A stretch of DNA of 8,783 nucleotides, from assembly GCA_022425465.1 (NCBI GenBank), contig JAKMFK010000289.1, forward strand, positions 1 to 8,783, read 5' to 3'. Shown here in pieces: positions 7,566 to 8,783 of this stretch (positions are counted from its first letter, which is position 1; each line of letters starts with the position of its first letter). A program made the translations under genes and the position numbers. Origin of the DNA: Bacteroidia bacterium (GTDB lineage Bacteria > Bacteroidota > Bacteroidia > NS11-12g > UBA9320). A model generated the notes under the pieces. That model saw only the letters and a list, made by a program, of their open reading frames with translations, was not told where the DNA came from and did no database searches.

Positions 7566-8609
7566 ATGAAAATTTTTAAAGGAATACTCTACACTGTTGT
7601 TATCATTATTTTGAGTTTTATCACTGCTGCATTTTTTGCACCGTCTTCTATTCTAGTTGAGCGGTCAATAGTCATCAATGCTACTCAAAAAAACGTGTTT
7701 AATCAAATATCAGATTTTACTACTTGGCCTCATTGGGATGCTTGGTATTCCAAAGACACTAATCAGACAAGGAGATATGTTGGTCGTTTCGGGGATTCGG
7801 AGTATGGGTATCACTGGAATTCAGACGATAAACATGTGGGTAATGGCTCTATGTATTTTAGTTCAATTGTTGGCATGGATAGTTTGATTTATGATTTGAG
7901 TTTTGAAAATGATGACGAGATAACCAAGGCGTCAGGTTATTTCCATTTGTCTGAAAACGAAGGAGAAACATCCGTTAAATGGGGTATGAAATCTTCTTTA
8001 GATTTTCCCTACAAAATACTTAATTATTTTATGGAGGAGATGGTAGGAAAAGACTTTGAAAGTGGATTAGAGAATTTAAAAAACTATGTTGAAGGTAATA
8101 AAATTAATACAAGTAATGAAATTGTTCAAATAATTAATGAATTCGGGGTTGATTATGCTTTAATACGAAAAGATAGCTTACCAATGGGTGAGATGAATTC
8201 ATTTTTTAGGGAATCATATCCAATAGTTTATGATTATTTGAGAGCGAAAAACATAGAACCCGTGGGCTCATCGACTGGTATTTATTATGATTGGGATGAA
8301 GAGAATTTTATAACAGATTTGGCTGCAGCTGTTCCTATCTCAATGTCCACACCAAAAGATAAAAAGAGTGTTGATTTTGAATTTGGAGAGGGTTTTCAAA
8401 CCAAAAATAGTATTTCATGTGAATTGAGTGGTGGGTATTCGAAAAGTTACTTGGCTCACATGACTATCAATGAATGGCTTACAACAAATGATAAGAAAAT
8501 GGATGGTCCAGTTTTGGAAGAGTACATTACTGGACCATACGACACAAAGGATACTTCTGAATATTTAACTAGAATAACGTATCATTTTTTTAATGACTCT
8601 TTGGAGTAA
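7566..8609 (+). CDS. Membrane-anchored SRPBCC domain + GyrI-like (AraC effector-binding) domain protein
   Basis: A 347-residue protein. ATG 7566 is preferred to an in-frame ATG at 7530 because it opens with MKIFKG and a hydrophobic helix (about 7-25), an N-terminal anchor; the 7530 start would add twelve residues that fit poorly. Residues about 30-175 look like an SRPBCC (START/Bet v1) domain: VERSIVINATQKNVFNQISD (31-50) and FTTWPHWDAW (51-60) are typical, followed by alternating beta strands and a C-terminal helix ending 'GLENLKNYVEG'. Residues about 190-340 resemble the GyrI-like/AraC effector-binding fold: YALIRKDSLPMGEM, YDYLRAKNIEPVGSSTGIYY, and LEEYITGPYDT with the conserved Glu-Tyr-x-x-x-Pro pattern. 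Both folds bind small hydrophobic ligands; no DNA-binding domain is present. Its ligand and role are unknown. Transcribed away from the isomerase; its 3' end overlaps the pnuC tail by 20 bases. Confidence 0.8.
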   Translation: MKIFKGILYTVVIIILSFITAAFFAPSSILVERSIVINATQKNVFNQISDFTTWPHWDAWYSKDTNQTRRYVGRFGDSEYGYHWNSDDKHVGNGSMYFSSIVGMDSLIYDLSFENDDEITKASGYFHLSENEGETSVKWGMKSSLDFPYKILNYFMEEMVGKDFESGLENLKNYVEGNKINTSNEIVQIINEFGVDYALIRKDSLPMGEMNSFFRESYPIVYDYLRAKNIEPVGSSTGIYYDWDEENFITDLAAAVPISMSTPKDKKSVDFEFGEGFQTKNSISCELSGGYSKSYLAHMTINEWLTTNDKKMDGPVLEEYITGPYDTKDTSEYLTRITYHFFNDSLE

Positions 8610-8783
8610 CCTTTAAATACCATTTATGGTACCCATAAATTGATAAGATAGTGTAGAGCATCATTTGGATTGCAAGAAAGTTGAGTTCTTTGACTTCGTA
8701 TAGCCAGATAGTATATGCATTTAACACAATCCAAAAACTCCATGAAACCAAATATTTGTACAACTCTAGAAACGTTGCAATGA
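8590..8783 (-). CDS. pnuC: Nicotinamide riboside transporter PnuC, C-terminal part (5' end outside window)
   Basis: On the - strand a frame open from the right edge runs for 63 full codons to TAA at 8592-8590. It reads ELYKYLVSWSFWIVLNAYT (6-24 of the visible part), then a short loop EVKELN and a second hydrophobic helix 'FLAIQMMLYTILSIYGYHKW', ending KVTPKSH. This is the end of PnuC as I know it: the SW-x-x-W-I motif with a following Asn belongs to the riboside-binding site, and the closing 'GYxxW' with a short basic tail is typical. The protein would carry nicotinamide riboside across the inner membrane for NAD synthesis. Only the last two membrane segments are visible. The last 20 bases overlap the convergent SRPBCC-GyrI gene. 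The call rests on recognition of a short piece. Confidence 0.75.
   Translation of the reverse strand, partial: IATFLELYKYLVSWSFWIVLNAYTIWLYEVKELNFLAIQMMLYTILSIYGYHKWYLKVTPKSH
8622..8640. repeat. Inverted repeat, 8-bp arms, 3-base loop
   Basis: ATTTATGG, TAC, CCATAAAT: perfect 8-base arms lying 13 bases after the SRPBCC-GyrI stop and inside the pnuC 3' coding end. An alternative overlapping hairpin, TACCAT-TT-ATGGTA, occupies 8618-8631. The stem has only two G-C pairs and no T-run follows on the + strand, so it is not a standard intrinsic terminator, though it could mark or protect the 3' end of the + strand transcript. Confidence 0.35.

Noticed and set aside
7678..7887. 69-residue + strand open frame inside the SRPBCC gene
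   Set aside because: A shifted frame of the SRPBCC coding sequence, which is clearly conserved in its own frame.
1..8783. A defence, phage, CRISPR or transposon system
   Set aside because: Every long frame is accounted for by housekeeping or envelope families; no nuclease, integrase, transposase, toxin-antitoxin or array-like repeat was seen.

Overview
The window is AT-rich DNA that looks like an ordinary chromosomal segment of a Bacteroidota bacterium, most likely a flavobacterium-like member of Flavobacteriales. The clues are an OstA-like LPS-transport family protein of the Bacteroidota type, a DUF4197 lipoprotein, a GH3/serine-hydrolase fusion, an SRPBCC/GyrI-like fusion, start codons without Shine-Dalgarno sequences, and three matches to the Bacteroidota -7 promoter element TAnnTTTG. 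I see no rRNA, tRNA, CRISPR array, transposon or phage gene.

Layout. On the + strand are the 3' end of an OstA-like gene (1-637, cut by the left edge), a membrane fatty acid desaturase (661-1767), a large exported fusion of a NagZ-type GH3 glycosidase with a beta-lactamase-fold serine hydrolase (1869-4790), and a DUF4197 lipoprotein (4833-5561). Converging on these from the - strand is a two-gene unit: an exported cyclophilin-type peptidyl-prolyl isomerase (6761-7492) overlapping phosphoglycerate kinase pgk (5574-6761) by one base (TAATG). Diverging from the isomerase is a membrane-anchored SRPBCC plus GyrI-like protein (7566-8609, +). Its 3' end overlaps the tail of a - strand gene that runs off the right edge, which I read as the C-terminal 63 residues of the nicotinamide riboside transporter PnuC (8590-8783).

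Functionally the left two thirds is mostly about the envelope: LPS transport, lipid desaturation, probable muropeptide turnover and an outer lipoprotein. The right third joins central glycolysis (pgk) to an exported folding catalyst, then a small-molecule-binding-fold protein and an NAD-precursor transporter. There is no sign that these genes form one pathway. The longest stretch without a gene is about 100 bases (1768-1868).

I did not find a convincing new multi-gene system. The items most worth a second look are the GH3-serine hydrolase fusion, the tethered SRPBCC-GyrI protein without a DNA-binding domain, and the compact divergent promoter with a 12-bp palindrome at 7518-7548.
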